DNA from: Conus ventricosus
Lineage: Eukaryota; Mollusca; Gastropoda; Neogastropoda; Conidae
Assembly: GCA_018398815.1 (NCBI GenBank)
Contig: CM031601.1
Span: 14,867,926 to 14,894,736, forward strand
DNA length: 26,811 nt
Direction of reading: 5' to 3'
Shown: piece by piece, positions 7,400 to 17,696 of the stretch
How the letters are laid out: each line of letters starts with the position of its first letter
How positions within the stretch are numbered: position 1 is the first letter of the stretch
The notes under the pieces: generated by a model
Told to the model about the DNA's origin: nothing
Database searches by the model: none
What the model saw: the letters and a program-made list of their open reading frames with translations, nothing else
Program-made: the position numbers and the translations under genes

Positions 7400-8332
7400 C
7401 TATTTTATTAAAAATTTTATTCCATTTGAAATGGATGAAAATAAATTTTTTGTTGTTGGCGGCGCTGGCGTGCTGTTGTTTTCTGTATTTAGCGGTTCAG
7501 GTTGTTTTGATTGCTTTGTTTTTGTCGCCATTGTTTATATATTTTATAACCGTAATAACCGCCCCCAGCAGCAGCAATGGCGCTAAAAAGGGCAACAGTT
7601 TTAAGTTCAATATTCCATGAAGACTTTGGTGCCCTTGAATTAACTTGCTCTTGTTCTGGAGCTGGCATTGGATCAACCGTTGGCGTTGGCGGTGTTATGT
7701 TTTCATGATGAGTTATATTTTGTAACTGTAATTTTTTTTTTTTTTGTTCCACTCTGCTAATTTTTTCCTGCTGCAATGCGTCCAGGATGAGGTTTTTTTA
7801 CTGGTCACTTTCTCGACTTGATTCAATGTTTTCTGATTCAGTTTTCCTGATTCTGCTCGTTCATTTGAATGGAAATAAAATCTATATGATTAAAAGTAAT
7901 TAATCCTATGATTAACAGCGATAACAATGTTCCAAATCTGTAATATAAATCACAGCTTAGAGACTCTAATGACTTTGTTAAAACTGGATCTTGCGTTAAA
8001 TCATACGTAAGATCTTGTTCAGAATCAATGGGGGCAAATCTACTGACTAGTTTAGTGTACAAACTAAGAACCGTTTGTCCTACACTTTTCACCATTCTAG
8101 ACCCCAGCTGCGCTTCATACCTGTTATGATACTTTATAATGTCTTGTGGCGACATCTGTTGAATCTGTTCAATGCTGAATTCAGTTCCGAGGAACTGTTT
8201 TGTTTTCCCACATGCTGCCAAAGAATACAACCTCTCCTTTTGGGGCATAATAGCTTGGTCATCAACTTCTTCATTTGTAAGTCCAAGACTGTGCATGCCG
8301 TTCTGTAGCTCTAGCAGGTCATCGCTGTTCAT
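7400..8332 (-). pseudogene. Membrane-anchored Polinton protein of unknown function
   Basis: I chose ATG at 8332 (MNSDDLLELQNGMHSLGL) over the longer frame to 8413 because upstream sequence would overlap the divergent gene at 8368 and is a shadow of it. The first frame runs to 7838 and contains a hydrophobic helix (FGTLLSLLIIGLITF) about 165 residues in. After breaks near 7835-7800 and 7760 the readable parts are a basic patch (RIAAGK), a Pro-rich linker (TPPTPTVDPMPAPEQEQ) and a second hydrophobic segment (LKTVALFSAIAAAGGGYYG) followed by YKIYKQWRQKQ. A last frame change near 7500 leads to a stop at 7402-7400. Total is about 310 residues with two predicted membrane segments. Neighbours suggest a virion or entry-associated role, but this is inference only. 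Confidence 0.55.
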
Positions 8333-8367
8333 GTTTTTATTAATTATTATTATTTTATTTTTTAAAA
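8333..8367. promoter_or_regulatory. 35-bp A/T-only spacer between divergent genes
   Basis: All but one of the 35 bases are A or T. The spacer separates the start codons of the minus-strand gene (8332) and the + strand gene (8368), so any promoter here must serve both directions or overlap coding sequence. A similar 39-bp spacer separates the capsid gene and its divergent neighbour (15442-15480). Confidence 0.5.
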
Positions 8368-8614
8368 ATGAGCACCGAAAAACTATTGCCAATCTTGTAT
8401 ACCATTCTGCCATTATCGGAGGTCTAAGTATAGGATACTCAATGCTTGGTAAAAGCTGTTAAAAATAAAACCAGCAGATCTTAGCAAACTAGACTTTGAG
8501 GATTCAGCAAAGCTAATCGCTATTATTACAGCTTCATTCGCTACGAAAGATTTTCTAGTTAAGCAAGGAATAATTCCAGAGAATATAAAAAATGTAAAAA
8601 AAATACATTTATAA
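8368..8614 (+). pseudogene. Small Polinton ORF 1 (about 82 residues), two frame breaks
   Basis: Starts MSTEKLLPI at 8368 after ttttttaaaa. The frame changes near 8398, giving YHSAIIGGLSIGYSMLGK, and again near 8456, giving KPADLSKLDFEDSAKLIAI and FATKDFLVKQGIIPE, and ends TAA at 8612-8614. The N-terminal part has a Gly-rich hydrophobic helix, so a small membrane protein is possible. It is followed after 2 bp by the next gene. I recall similar short ORFs next to each other in invertebrate Polintons, but they have no assigned function. Confidence 0.55.
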
Positions 8615-8616
8615 AA

Positions 8617-9023
8617 ATGGCTTCACTCGTAATGATGATAGGTGGCGCTGTGGTGAATGCGCTTGCTTTTAGCGGAAGTAATTACGCGTTTAGTAAACTA
8701 CGGGATGACGGCGAGAGAAAAAGACATAACAAAGCTGTGGAGCAACTAGCTGCAGCACAAGATCGCTATGAAAAGCAGAGAATTGAGCAGTTAGATTTCA
8801 TTAACGACACACTGAAAAAACAGGGCATGCAGCTTACACATTTAAAGATGTTGATCAAGCAATAAAAGAGTATTATCTAGTAACGGGCAAACCAATCCAG
8901 ACATTGCCCCCACCAAAATTCAGCGACTTTTATCAACCATCAGAAAAACAAAAGATGCAAGAAATCACGTTTATTGTTGCTGGTATGACTGTCGTGTATT
9001 TTGTTGCGCATAATATCAGCTGA
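8617..9023 (+). pseudogene. Small Polinton ORF 2 (about 135 residues), one frame break
   Basis: ATG at 8617 (MASLVMMIGGAVVNALAF) is preceded by tttataaaa, the same nine bases as before the capsid gene start. The first frame runs to 8863 and contains an N-terminal hydrophobic segment, then a charged helix (RKRHNKAVEQLAAAQDRYEK). Near 8840 the frame shifts; the continuation reads AIKEYYLVTGKPIQTLPPP, FSDFYQPSEKQ and a C-terminal hydrophobic helix (ITFIVAGMTVVYFVAHNIS) with TGA at 9021-9023. The layout, two hydrophobic ends around a coiled charged core, suggests a membrane-associated structural protein. No known function. Confidence 0.6.
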
Positions 9024-9030
9024 ATAAAAA

Positions 9031-9986
9031 ATGAACAAAATCTATTATTCGCCAAAAAAGGATATTGGAAGGGAATAACAGCAATTAAAAAGCTAAGCCA
9101 AGCAGCGGGAGTCAGTGAACAAACAGCAAAAGAATGGTTATCTAAACAAGCGATTTGGCAAATTTATTTACCTGCGCCTAGGCGAATACAGAGACCACAC
9201 TTTGTGAATACAACTCCAAACGACACCCATCAAATGGACCTTCTATATTTACCCTCTGATACGATTAGACGAAAAAGATTTAAGTACGCACTCACAGTCA
9301 TTGACATAGCTTCAAGATACAAAGATGCGGAACCATTAACACAAAAGAGTGCTTCTGCTGTTGCTGTTGCCATACAACTAATATACCAACGAGGTCCCTT
9401 AACTTATCCTCGCATGATTCAAGTCGATGATGGAAAAGAATTTAAAGGTCAAGTGAATCAATTGTTGTTAAAAACATAGAGTTACCATTAGAAGAGGCAT
9501 TCCGGGAGTTCACAGATCACAGGCTTTAGTTGAAAACTTTAACAAACAGTTAGCTGAAAGACTTTTTTCCTACCAGTATCACGAGAGCTTATTGACAATT
9601 CTCGCAACACAGAATGGGTTAGAAGACTGCCCTCAGTTTTGCGCGCAATGAATAATGAAGAATTTAAAGGGCTAAAACCAGTACAAGCAATCAAAAGAAA
9701 AACAATAAATGTTGCTGAAGACTCCAGTACACCCAGCAAACTATTACCGTTTGGATTGAAAGTAAGGTACCTTTATTTACCGGGGGAAGCGGAAGGGGAC
9801 ACCCGCATCAGGGGAACAGATCCTGTTTGGAGTGTTGACCCATACGAAATAAAAAGAATTGTAAAGATGAATCCGCCCGTGTATTATTTACGAGAAACTG
9901 ACACAACAAAACAGCCAGCCCCTCAAAGATCTTTTGTAAAAGAAGAACTGCAGATAATCCCACAGACACAGTTCCGCTTTAATTAA
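9031..9986 (+). pseudogene. INT: Polinton integrase (retroviral-type, DDE), frame-broken
   Basis: It inserts the linear element into the host genome. ATG at 9031 (MNKIYYSPKK) follows aataaaaa. The N-terminal part (KGITAIKKLSQAAGVSEQTA, then WLSKQAIWQIYLP) is helix-turn-helix-like. The catalytic core holds D in THQMDLLYLP (codon 9237), D in MIQVDDGKEF (codon 9426) and E in QALVENFNKQL (codon 9532), giving D,D(35)E. The C-terminal part (from 9639) has LPFGLKVRYLYLP, a small beta-rich domain of the kind found at integrase C-termini. Frame changes lie near 9060, 9470 (an A-run) and 9595. Length, about 318 codons, is normal. Its TAA (9984-9986) overlaps the polymerase stop on the other strand. Confidence 0.93.
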
Positions 9987-12900
9987 TTTACGGTTCTATA
10001 ATGTCCAGTTGCATATGAAAACTCTGGATTAACAAACACACGTTTTGTGTTTGTTCTATCTAATGCTTCTTTGTTACAACAGTTGTGCTGATTTCATGTA
10101 GATTAATCGCAGTTTTACGTTGTCATGATGAAAAGTCTTATTGTCAAACAATGCTTCTTTGTAGTTGTCATGCGATATGTTTGACTGCACAACACTGCGA
10201 GATATTCCTTTTGCTTTCTTAATGGTTTTCTCCTGGCTAGAAATACTGTACATTTTCGACCTTAACCCAACATACTCCTTGATCACCTTTCCAGATAATT
10301 CATCCTTCATCTTTCCTAAAACCTTCTTGTTAGTAATTGAATGCAAAGGCGAATCTTTAGGGTAATCGGGTGTGTCGTACCATCCACTTGCTCCTTTAGC
10401 TACTTCTAATTCCATGTCTTTATAGATGTCTTCAGTAGGATATCTATAACAAAACTATCTGTATCTGTGTAAAGTACTCTGGACTCTGGATACGAGGGTT
10501 TAAAGTAGTCATAAAGAAACTCTAACATCAAAAGCTTTGATAATTCTAAAACAGTTTAAACCCAATAAATACAGGCTTGTCTAATTTGACTTTCTTTTTT
10601 TTCATCATTATGCCAAAAAGCTGATCATGAAATCTTCTGAAGTCCTGATAATTTGGTTTGAAGTCAGCTTAATTGCTTCGTTCTCTTTGGTAACCAATCT
10701 GACATCTTTGCGCTTGTGCGGATTTTCCCTAGTCTTTCCGAAACAGCTGTTGTTCATCAGCTTGAAAAAGTCTTTTTCTGAAGCATCTGTGGTTTTAGTT
10801 CTGAGATCAGTGTTCTTCATGATGTATGGTTTCATGAACTGTTCTTGATCAAAAGCGATTATTTGATGAACAGCTGCCAACTTCAAACCGTGTCTTAAAT
10901 AAAATTGTAGAAGTCTGTAATGACAGACATAATTTTTTTGCCCCGAAGATTAGGCACAAGTTTAGGCGGCTCTCTTGGATTCATCTTTAGACTTTCTGCT
11001 GCTAATGGATAGTCATTATGCAGGTCATGGAGTTCATTAGGATATTCTAAGTCAACTTCTAGAATGAAACCACGCTGTTGATCCGGCGTCAAACTGCCCA
11101 ACCACTTTAATGCTTTTTGAATATTATTTGTACTGCCGCCTGTGTACATTTTAAAGTTGCGTAATGGAAGCGATTGCACCATTGCCCAACCATACAGATT
11201 GTTTGCATCTAAATACATGAGATAGTTAGACCTTTTACTTGGATCATAGTCGTCCAAGTATTTGTTGTTTGCTTTACAGTAATGATGCGACGCCATACTA
11301 ATTCCTCCACGCAATCCGTTTTCAATCATCTGAATCATTGGCAAATCAGACAATAAATCAATCTGTACTCCAGTAAACTTTAAGAAAGCATCCCAACTCA
11401 TCCGGGCGCAGAAATATAATGAGCGGGATCCAGGCTATAATGTTTCATGCAGGTCTTTCTATAATTTTCAAAGACGTCCGCCAACAAACAAACGTCTGCC
11501 CTCAAGTAGGAGTCATGATAGTCTCCCATTGTTTTACACTCTAACTTCTGCCACACATCTTGAGCATGTTGGTAATCAGAATCACTAATGTCCTTTCCTC
11601 TGAGACTAGAAAAGAACGCGCCTTTAGGTGGAAGTGTATCTTCGTCAAACCTTTCCCAACTGTTCATGTATTCATAAGGGTAAACGCCCTTTCTAACGAG
11701 AGTTGAGTCAAAATATTCTTCCGTTATTGGGCAGGACTTAAGGACATAGCCAGTGACTCTAATAACCCATCATGTGCTGCATAGAGTCATAAAAAGACAT
11801 GTTATTTAAAGTGAAACACATCTACTTTTCTGATGACTGTGCGATGCATGACACCCTGAAGGCATCGTCCACTTCTTTCATTATAAGATGGGAGTCGTAA
11901 CCTCGCAAGTTGTGAAAGAATACAGGCAGCTTCCATGTCTTTGGTTCAAACTTTAGTTGAAGATTGCATTTACTGTGCGCTGCTCCTCTAAAACTTTCCA
12001 CTAATGTGATCATGGTCTCTTACTGTTGGATTCGCCGGGTCTGATGAGAGGCCTAAACCACAAATCCAACAATGTGTGGCTAAGGCATACTGTTGTTGGT
12101 CTTCAGGCGCCATAATGATTTCAGATAAATTCAGATTATTAGAACAGGCGTTACGCACTTGCTGCATGCGCTGTAAAAATCTTCTAGCCGCATCTGGTCC
12201 TCTGTATAATTCTGGCATTGAATGAGCGCCATCCGACCTAACAATAATGAAGGCAAATGAACAAATCTATGATTACTCATTAAGACTGTTTTTCGAAGTT
12301 TTTGTGGCGCTGGCCCTTCATAAGGAACAATGAGTGATTCGAAGTCTGCGTAAACTACGTATGGAGAATTTTGCAGTCGTTTCCAGTTCTTAAAACTAAC
12401 TTTACTGCCTTCTGGGGGTGTAATTAGTTCTGTATTACAGTCAACTGGGCCGATACAATGTTTTTTATGTTCAAGCGCGGCTGGAACGGATGGCATTCTT
12501 GTTAAACATTTTCTACAGAATTCTTGTTTATGCCCAATTTTTGAAGTATGAGCCAATAATCTACTCATTGTGCGTATCAATGTGTAATGCGGTAGCCCTG
12601 TTGGTGAAAACATTAGTAGTAAGTCAACATGATTTTTGACTGGTTCGCCTATTGTTGGGCTGTTCTTGGACACTTTCATAGGCTGTAGATTTGTTTCCTC
12701 ATCCCATGTGTAATATTAACAGTTATTGGTTTGTTTTGTTCTTCAAACTGATCAATTTGTTCTACACTCACAGGAAAGGATATTCCACTAAAGTTAAGAT
12801 CATTGATGTAAGGGTGATAGTTAGACACTCTCTCCGCGTTTTTGCCGACGTGATGCAGCCTTGCGAGAACACACCACAAAACATTTGTTGTCTGTATTCC

Positions 12901-13375
12901 TTATGTTTAAAACTGCTCTTTTTGCAACTAATGCTGGAGGTATGAAATGTAAGACCTGCCTACAATCGGCGCATACTTAGCCTGTTTTAATCTGATCTCT
13001 AAGACTTCGCCCTCTGACCAACCAGAGCCTCTCATTTTAGCTTCTTCAGCGGCCACATCAAACTGTGTAAGCAGCTGGTCTGCCCAACCGGGTGTTAAGT
13101 CATTATGAAAAAATAGTCTGCTGTTTCGTTGAAACCCAGACTTCTAGGTTTTCTTCATTTATTGTTATATAGTCGATTAAAACAGCTAACATTACTTTAA
13201 CTGGCGGGTCTATTGTTTTGTTACCTGGAACTTGAGAAATAGCATGAGCAACACTTGCCTGTACGCTTGCTGGATCAATGACTTCTAAATCAATATCATT
13301 CAGTGCTCTTGACAAACGCTCTTCCTTAAGCATTCCTTCAAACAATTCGTCTGGACCTTCATATATCTTATCCAT
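9983..13375 (-). pseudogene. PolB: Protein-primed family B DNA polymerase of Polinton, frame-broken
   Basis: It replicates the element. Start ATG at 13375 (MDKIYEGPDELFEGMLKEE); TAA at 9985-9983. About 1,130 codons, normal for the family. Order from the N-terminus: a leader region; CxxC...HxxxxC (CRKCL...LEHKKHC, near 12500); exonuclease I YVVYADFES (12346); an HNH-like pair CWICG and RDHDHISGKF (near 12050); exonuclease II FHNLRGYDSHLI (11896); exonuclease III YLRADVCLLADVFENY (near 11490); polymerase motif A YLMYLDANNLYGW (11209); motif B FFKLMNNSCFGKT (10763); motif C DTDS (10465-10454); and a C-terminal region with YVGLRSKMYS. All catalytic residues I can check are present. At least nine frame changes divide it (for example near 13105, 12945, 12680, 12150, 12000, 11400, 10890, 10530 and 10075). 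Nothing suggests an intron at those points. Confidence 0.95.
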
Positions 13376-13494
13376 GCTGAGTTTCTTTTCTAACTCAAAA
13401 TATTTATTTAAATCAAAAAAATAATTTAATCAATATCAACAGTCTTTTTGTGCTTGGACTCATAAACTAAAATATAAAACACCCTTTGGCGTTG
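13376..13494. other. AT-rich spacer upstream of the polymerase gene
   Basis: 119 bp between the hydrophobic-protein stop and the polymerase ATG, with runs such as tatttatttaaat. It is the only gap over 100 bp in the minus-strand gene cluster, so it is a plausible polymerase promoter. Confidence 0.4.
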
Positions 13495-14130
13495 TTAATG
13501 TGAGCTGTTTAGAACAGAGTTTAATGTTTCGTTTACTTTTTTTAAGCATTCCTTTTTTATCTGCTCGGGGTCTGGCTGTTGGGGAAAAACTTGTCCTCGC
13601 CTTTCTTTGAAGATCAAACTTTTGTCTTTTGTAGTCATCAAAATCGGCCTGTAAACGATTAAATTCTTAAATCCGTGAGGGTTTGAGTCAGCTAGTGCTT
13701 TATTTTTATCAGCTTGAAGGAACTAAGTTTAGCTGTTATTAGTTGAACCTTTAGCTGTGTGCTTTTGGAGTTTAGTTTTATTTTTTTGGGTGCAGCACCT
13801 ACGGCTAATGAACACAGGCCGAGAGCTAAAGCAAACCGCCTAGAGGCAAAGCGGCCGGCGCGCCTATGCCCGATGTAAGGCCCAACACCGTTCCCGCCGA
13901 TGCAGCACTATATAGTTAAAGCCCCCAGTATTGGCATAAAGTAACAGCATTAAAGGCAGCAGAATACCTTCTTTTGGTTTTGCTGTATTTTGAAAGGGTC
14001 CTGCTCTAGTTTTTGTAGCATTTGTGTAATGTTGGTTAATCTAAAGGTTTTTATGCCGGGGGTTTTCTACTATCTCTTTCCTGGCGACTCTAGCGTTGTA
14101 GGCAATTTTGGAAAAACGCTTTCCAGACAT
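13495..14130 (-). pseudogene. Small hydrophobic Polinton protein between capsid and polymerase genes
   Basis: ATG at 14130 (MSGKRFSKIAYNARVARKE) lies 23 bp after the capsid stop. The N-terminus is basic. After frame changes near 14045 and in 13910-13830, a Gly/Ala-rich hydrophobic region is readable (GLTSGIGAPAALPLGGLL, then ALALGLCSLAVGAAPKK), followed by Lys-rich sequence. The last frame (from about 13700) includes SNPHGFKNLIVY and KSLIFKERRGQVFPQQPDPE and ends TAA at 13497-13495. About 211 residues. The combination of basic N-terminus and membrane-active-looking core recalls small virion proteins of adenovirus-like systems, but the family is not recognised and the role is inference. Confidence 0.5.
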
Positions 14131-14153
14131 GCTTTTTTAAAATGAAAAAATAA

Positions 14154-15441
14154 TTAGTATTCTGTATCTTTTAATTTTTTCTTTTCAATATTCAACTGTG
14201 CATAAATTTAAATAAAACAAATGTACATTAAGCGGTTTATCAGCTTCTTTTTCTTTCTCAATTTGAATGTTTACGTCTCAACCGTTCTCCCACTTCCATG
14301 CAGCTGATTATCCTCTGTTGACCTTAGGTCAATCCATAAACCGTATTTCGTTGTTAAAAAATCATAAAAGCCTAACACTGTAAAGGGTTTGTAGATCTTT
14401 AGACGCAAGGTCTGCTGTTGGACTTCTACCCCTCCCACCCCCAAACAATTTTTTTTATTTCGTAAAAAATGATGAAAAGGTCTAAGCCCGCTAGCGTAGA
14501 TTTGGTTAGGACCCCGTCAATTGTACATTGGCACTTTCGTTATTTTTGGATTAAAAAACTTTTCACTTGCTCTTGCGAATGGTTCTTCATCTTCACACAG
14601 CAATAAAATCCCTTTAAGCGATTTTACTGTAACACTAAGATTAAAAATTCCATATAGCGTCTGCCTGCTGTTAGGATATGTTGAATGATGACGCACGTTT
14701 CGTAATATATTACTAATTGTGACTCATATTGGTGCTCAATCAGCCTTGCTAAAATTTGAGTTGCTAACAACGTCAAACTCTAACGAGATGTCAGAAATGC
14801 TGTACATTGCTTCGGTGTCTGTTGATCTGATAACACGTTTGTATTCATTAAAAGTTAGTTCGTATGACAATCTGTCTTTTAATGCCCCTTGAAAGTATGG
14901 CGCATGCGCTTTTAACAACTCAAAATCTAAGGGAATGGAAAAGCGATTTCCATACGCATAACTTACAGCTAAAGCCTTTTTGCTGCCTTTAGCACCCGAG
15001 GCGAGTTCGGCGTCTATTCTAAGTTTTTGTGCTTCTTCATTGCCGATTCCTTGAAACGCAAGATCTTCCCTTTCATTCGCGGTTAGCCATAGATCAGAAT
15101 AGGTTAAAAATATTTTCTGCATTGTTTTAAAGAAAATTTTCTTCTTGCCCCTCAAGTTTTACAGAAAATTTTTTTAAACGATTGCCCCCCCCAAATTCTG
15201 GACAACTGTTCTTTCTGGGTTTGTTGTTGAAGCGAGTTCAAATTTTGAAAGTAAGCCATGCAGAGCCTGGCACAATCAAAAACCGTCCTAGGTCTGGAAA
15301 TCTAACAGTAAGAATTTTATCTGCATCAATAGGTAGATGGATTTTTTGGAACAGTAATATTCCGTTTATTTCCTTTCAGCCACGGGGGTTTTTTCAGTCT
15401 TCTATGCGGGTCAAGAATCGAGGGCCCTATACTTGTGACAT
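14154..15441 (-). pseudogene. MCP: Polinton major capsid protein (double jelly-roll), frame-broken
   Basis: ATG at 15441, preceded by tttataaaa, opens a short frame with an early stop. Readable blocks in order are: LTVRFPDLGRFLIVPGSA (near 15300); the open frame 15155-14736 with YSDLWLTANEREDLAFQG, YGNRFSIPLDFELL, LKDRLSYELTFNEYKRVI and SISDISLEFDVV; then TLYGIFNLSVTVKSLKGIL (near 14660), QIYASGLRPF (near 14490), and NVHLFYL near 14215 with the stop at 14156-14154. These blocks match my knowledge of the Polinton hexon-like capsid family, both in motif and order, and the length (about 430 residues) fits. At least five frame changes and several stops are present. No structural check was possible. 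Confidence 0.85.
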
Positions 15442-15480
15442 TTTTATAAAACAAAAAAAAAAAGTTAATTATTTAAAAAC
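15442..15480. promoter_or_regulatory. 39-bp AT-rich spacer between divergent virion genes
   Basis: It separates the ATG of the capsid gene (15441, minus) from the ATG of the next gene (15481, plus) and is all A/T except three bases. The motif tttataaaa abuts the capsid ATG and atttaaaaac abuts the other. Confidence 0.5.
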
Positions 15481-16670
15481 ATGGCGGGCATTGAAGATGA
15501 AAACTTTGATATGGGTCCTGTAGACGCCAACATGGATGAAATGAATCCTTTTATACAGCATCGCTCAACAATCTCATTGCGGCGTGAAAATTAACAGAAA
15601 GTACGGTCGAAGCATTTTACAAAAAGTTTAGGCCTAAACCTCCCAAAATTTATAGACCCTAATGATTTTTAACGAGATGATGATGGCCATTTGTTTTGTG
15701 AAAATCGGCCCCAACCGAGAACAACTTTTTCGGCTTACTTATGAACGAAAAACCCCTCAAAGTTTGTAGGTTTTAGTACCTTAACCAAAAACTTAAGGTA
15801 AAAGATCTAAATCGCCTTGGCATCCCTAAACCAAAACCAAAAATTTAAAAAGGAAAGCGTTTGCTACCCTTCAAAACATGGAACAAGAACTCCCCAAAAG
15901 TTCCCCAAAACATAGAACTTCAAAATTTTAAATTCCAGCAGCGGACAAAAATAATAAATGTAGTAGAAGAAGCAGAAACCAGTTTTTCAGAAGAAAAAAG
16001 CATTAAAAACACCTAATGATCCTCCAATACCCCCCCCAAGAATTAGAGGCCATTGATCGGAATGTAAGAAAAATTAGAGGTAATTTAAAGAAAAATTTGC
16101 AAGACTGGGTAAAATGATGGTATAAAAAGAGAAAAAGAAAACTCGTTGGGCTGATGACCCCAAACTTGGGGGCCTAGTGTTAAAAAAAGAATAAAAAAAA
16201 GGATAAAAGTCTTAAAAAAGAAAGAGCAGCAAGATAAAAGCGGTCTGTAATCGGCCCAAATTTACGAATAAAGTGATCAGAAAAAAGAAAAAACTACCAA
16301 AGAATTTTTTAGAAGACACAACGCTAGCAGAAAGAATAAAAAACTGTTAGAGGCAAGGTGCAATTAGCAAGCTTTTTAAAACTGCCTTGGATTTGCAATA
16401 AGTAATGGTATGGCTTTAAGGGGGGGGGGGGCAAAGTTCGTGCCCATCGCCTTCCTGAAAAATCATGGGTAAAAAAACAGCTCGATCATTTTGCGAGTTT
16501 TTTAAAAAAAAATAGTGGTAAAGCTATAGACTCTTTACCGGTTATTAGGGAGTGTTTTAGCTGGCTTTTGTCTATGCAAGCAAAGTGTTGGCTTTATGGC
16601 TGAGCACTTATGGGCATTGTTCTTTTTTGTTTGGGTTACATTTAGTAAGATAAAGACCAAGTACCCCTAG
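15481..16670 (+). pseudogene. Polinton protein with coiled, Gly-run and hydrophobic C-terminal parts, heavily broken
   Basis: ATG at 15481 begins MAGIEDENFDMGPVDANMDE, an acidic N-terminus. Readable fragments follow in changing frames: TESTVEAFYKKFRPKPPKI (about 15595), LKVKDLNRLGIPKPKPKI (about 15792), a Lys/Arg-rich helical region (16070-16300), EDTTLAERI (16312), a G-run coding Gly (16420-16431), then SWLLS (near 16560) and MAEHLWAL just before TAG at 16668-16670. A coiled region, then EDTTLAERI, poly-Gly and a hydrophobic SWLLS/LWAL tail is an order I recall from an uncharacterised family carried by invertebrate Polintons. Function unknown; the hydrophobic end suggests a virion or membrane component. 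About 400 codons if intact. Stop codons are frequent in every frame. Confidence 0.55.
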
Positions 16671-17696
16671 GGGTTAATCAAAAAATGCTGTTTTTTTATT
16701 TTCATGGTCATCGCTAAAAAAGCCACTCTTCAACTTTTTTAGGTTTTGAACCTCGGGGTTGGATGATTTATTTTGGTTGTTTTTTTTTTTGTTTGTACTT
16801 TACGGCCCAAAATTTTATGTCTTTTTTCCCAAACCTTTGTTCTTTGCCTGCTATTGATTTCATTGTTTTGATTTATTATTTTTCCCTACCTGGAGTTGAG
16901 GTCAGAAGGCAGATGTATAAACAGTGCCAACAGAAAAGTCTATTTTCGATCTTGCGTTTTTGAAAAGGTTTTTGGGTACCTTTTTATATTTGAATGCAAA
17001 TAAACTGTGAATTAATGGGTCCCTAAATTTGCAAAGTATTGTTTTTGTGCAAAAAACCCAGTAGAAGGAACTGTTTGTTCGCCATTGTCGTGATTGCAAA
17101 AATAGCAAAAACCAAACGAAATCGAATAAAAGTTTTTTTCGTTCATTCCCGTTGAGTTAGGCCTGATTTTTTAAAGAAAAAATGTTGTCCTTTGTTTTTA
17201 TGCTCTTGCTCTTGGCCCCGAGGGAACACCTGTGCCTAAAGAGAAAGTGTTAAAGGAGGTTTCCCGTATATTATTTTTCTGGCCGCCCGAAAATTAAAGG
17301 GTGCCAAAGCTGTTTAAGATAAATTTTGCTAAAGTCTGTTTTAAACATTAAATTGAATTTGCGACAGATCCTTTCAAAAGTTTCTGTTATTTTTTTGCCG
17401 AAAGGGTTAAACGTTTTTGTCTTTTGGAAAGGGTGTCGCAGTTAAATCAAAATAGTCTGAAGGGTAAAAAAAATGAAATCGGTACACTGACCTCCCCAAA
17501 AGGTAGGATGTTTAAATGATTAGCATAGTATCCACCCCCAGTTGTTGCACAAAACAAGCAAGTTTAACTGGTTTGATAAAACTGCATGGATGACAAAAAC
17601 CACCTTTTCGATGTGTCTTTTTTAATAGGGGGGTTTAAAGATATTGTTTAAAGGGGGAACTCCCCTTTCTTGAAGGTGTCAGTGGGGGTCACAGCA
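16671..17696. other. Unreadable Polinton interior, no gene assigned
   Basis: Stops are dense in all six frames. The longest minus-strand opening is 17108-16902. A neighbouring minus-strand stretch reads KKITETFERICRKFNLMFK and looks protein-like, so a degraded minus-strand gene is possible. No Walker A motif, no DDLM-type Walker B and no His/Cys protease pattern could be found by eye. Long A, T and G runs are abundant. Confidence 0.5.

Noticed and set aside
8338..8413. Upstream extension of the minus-strand gene beyond 8332
   Set aside because: It overlaps the coding start of the divergent + strand gene and is the shadow of that sequence.
10165..10848. + strand open frames opposite the polymerase
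   Set aside because: They are antisense to polymerase motifs and show no independent similarity.
9031..13375. Frame breaks as introns in the integrase and polymerase genes
   Set aside because: Breaks are single-base changes without inserted sequence or GT...AG boundaries, so splicing does not explain them.
16902..17108. Minus-strand frame as a defined gene
   Set aside because: Length is within chance for this region and no motif could be matched; kept only as part of the unassigned interior.
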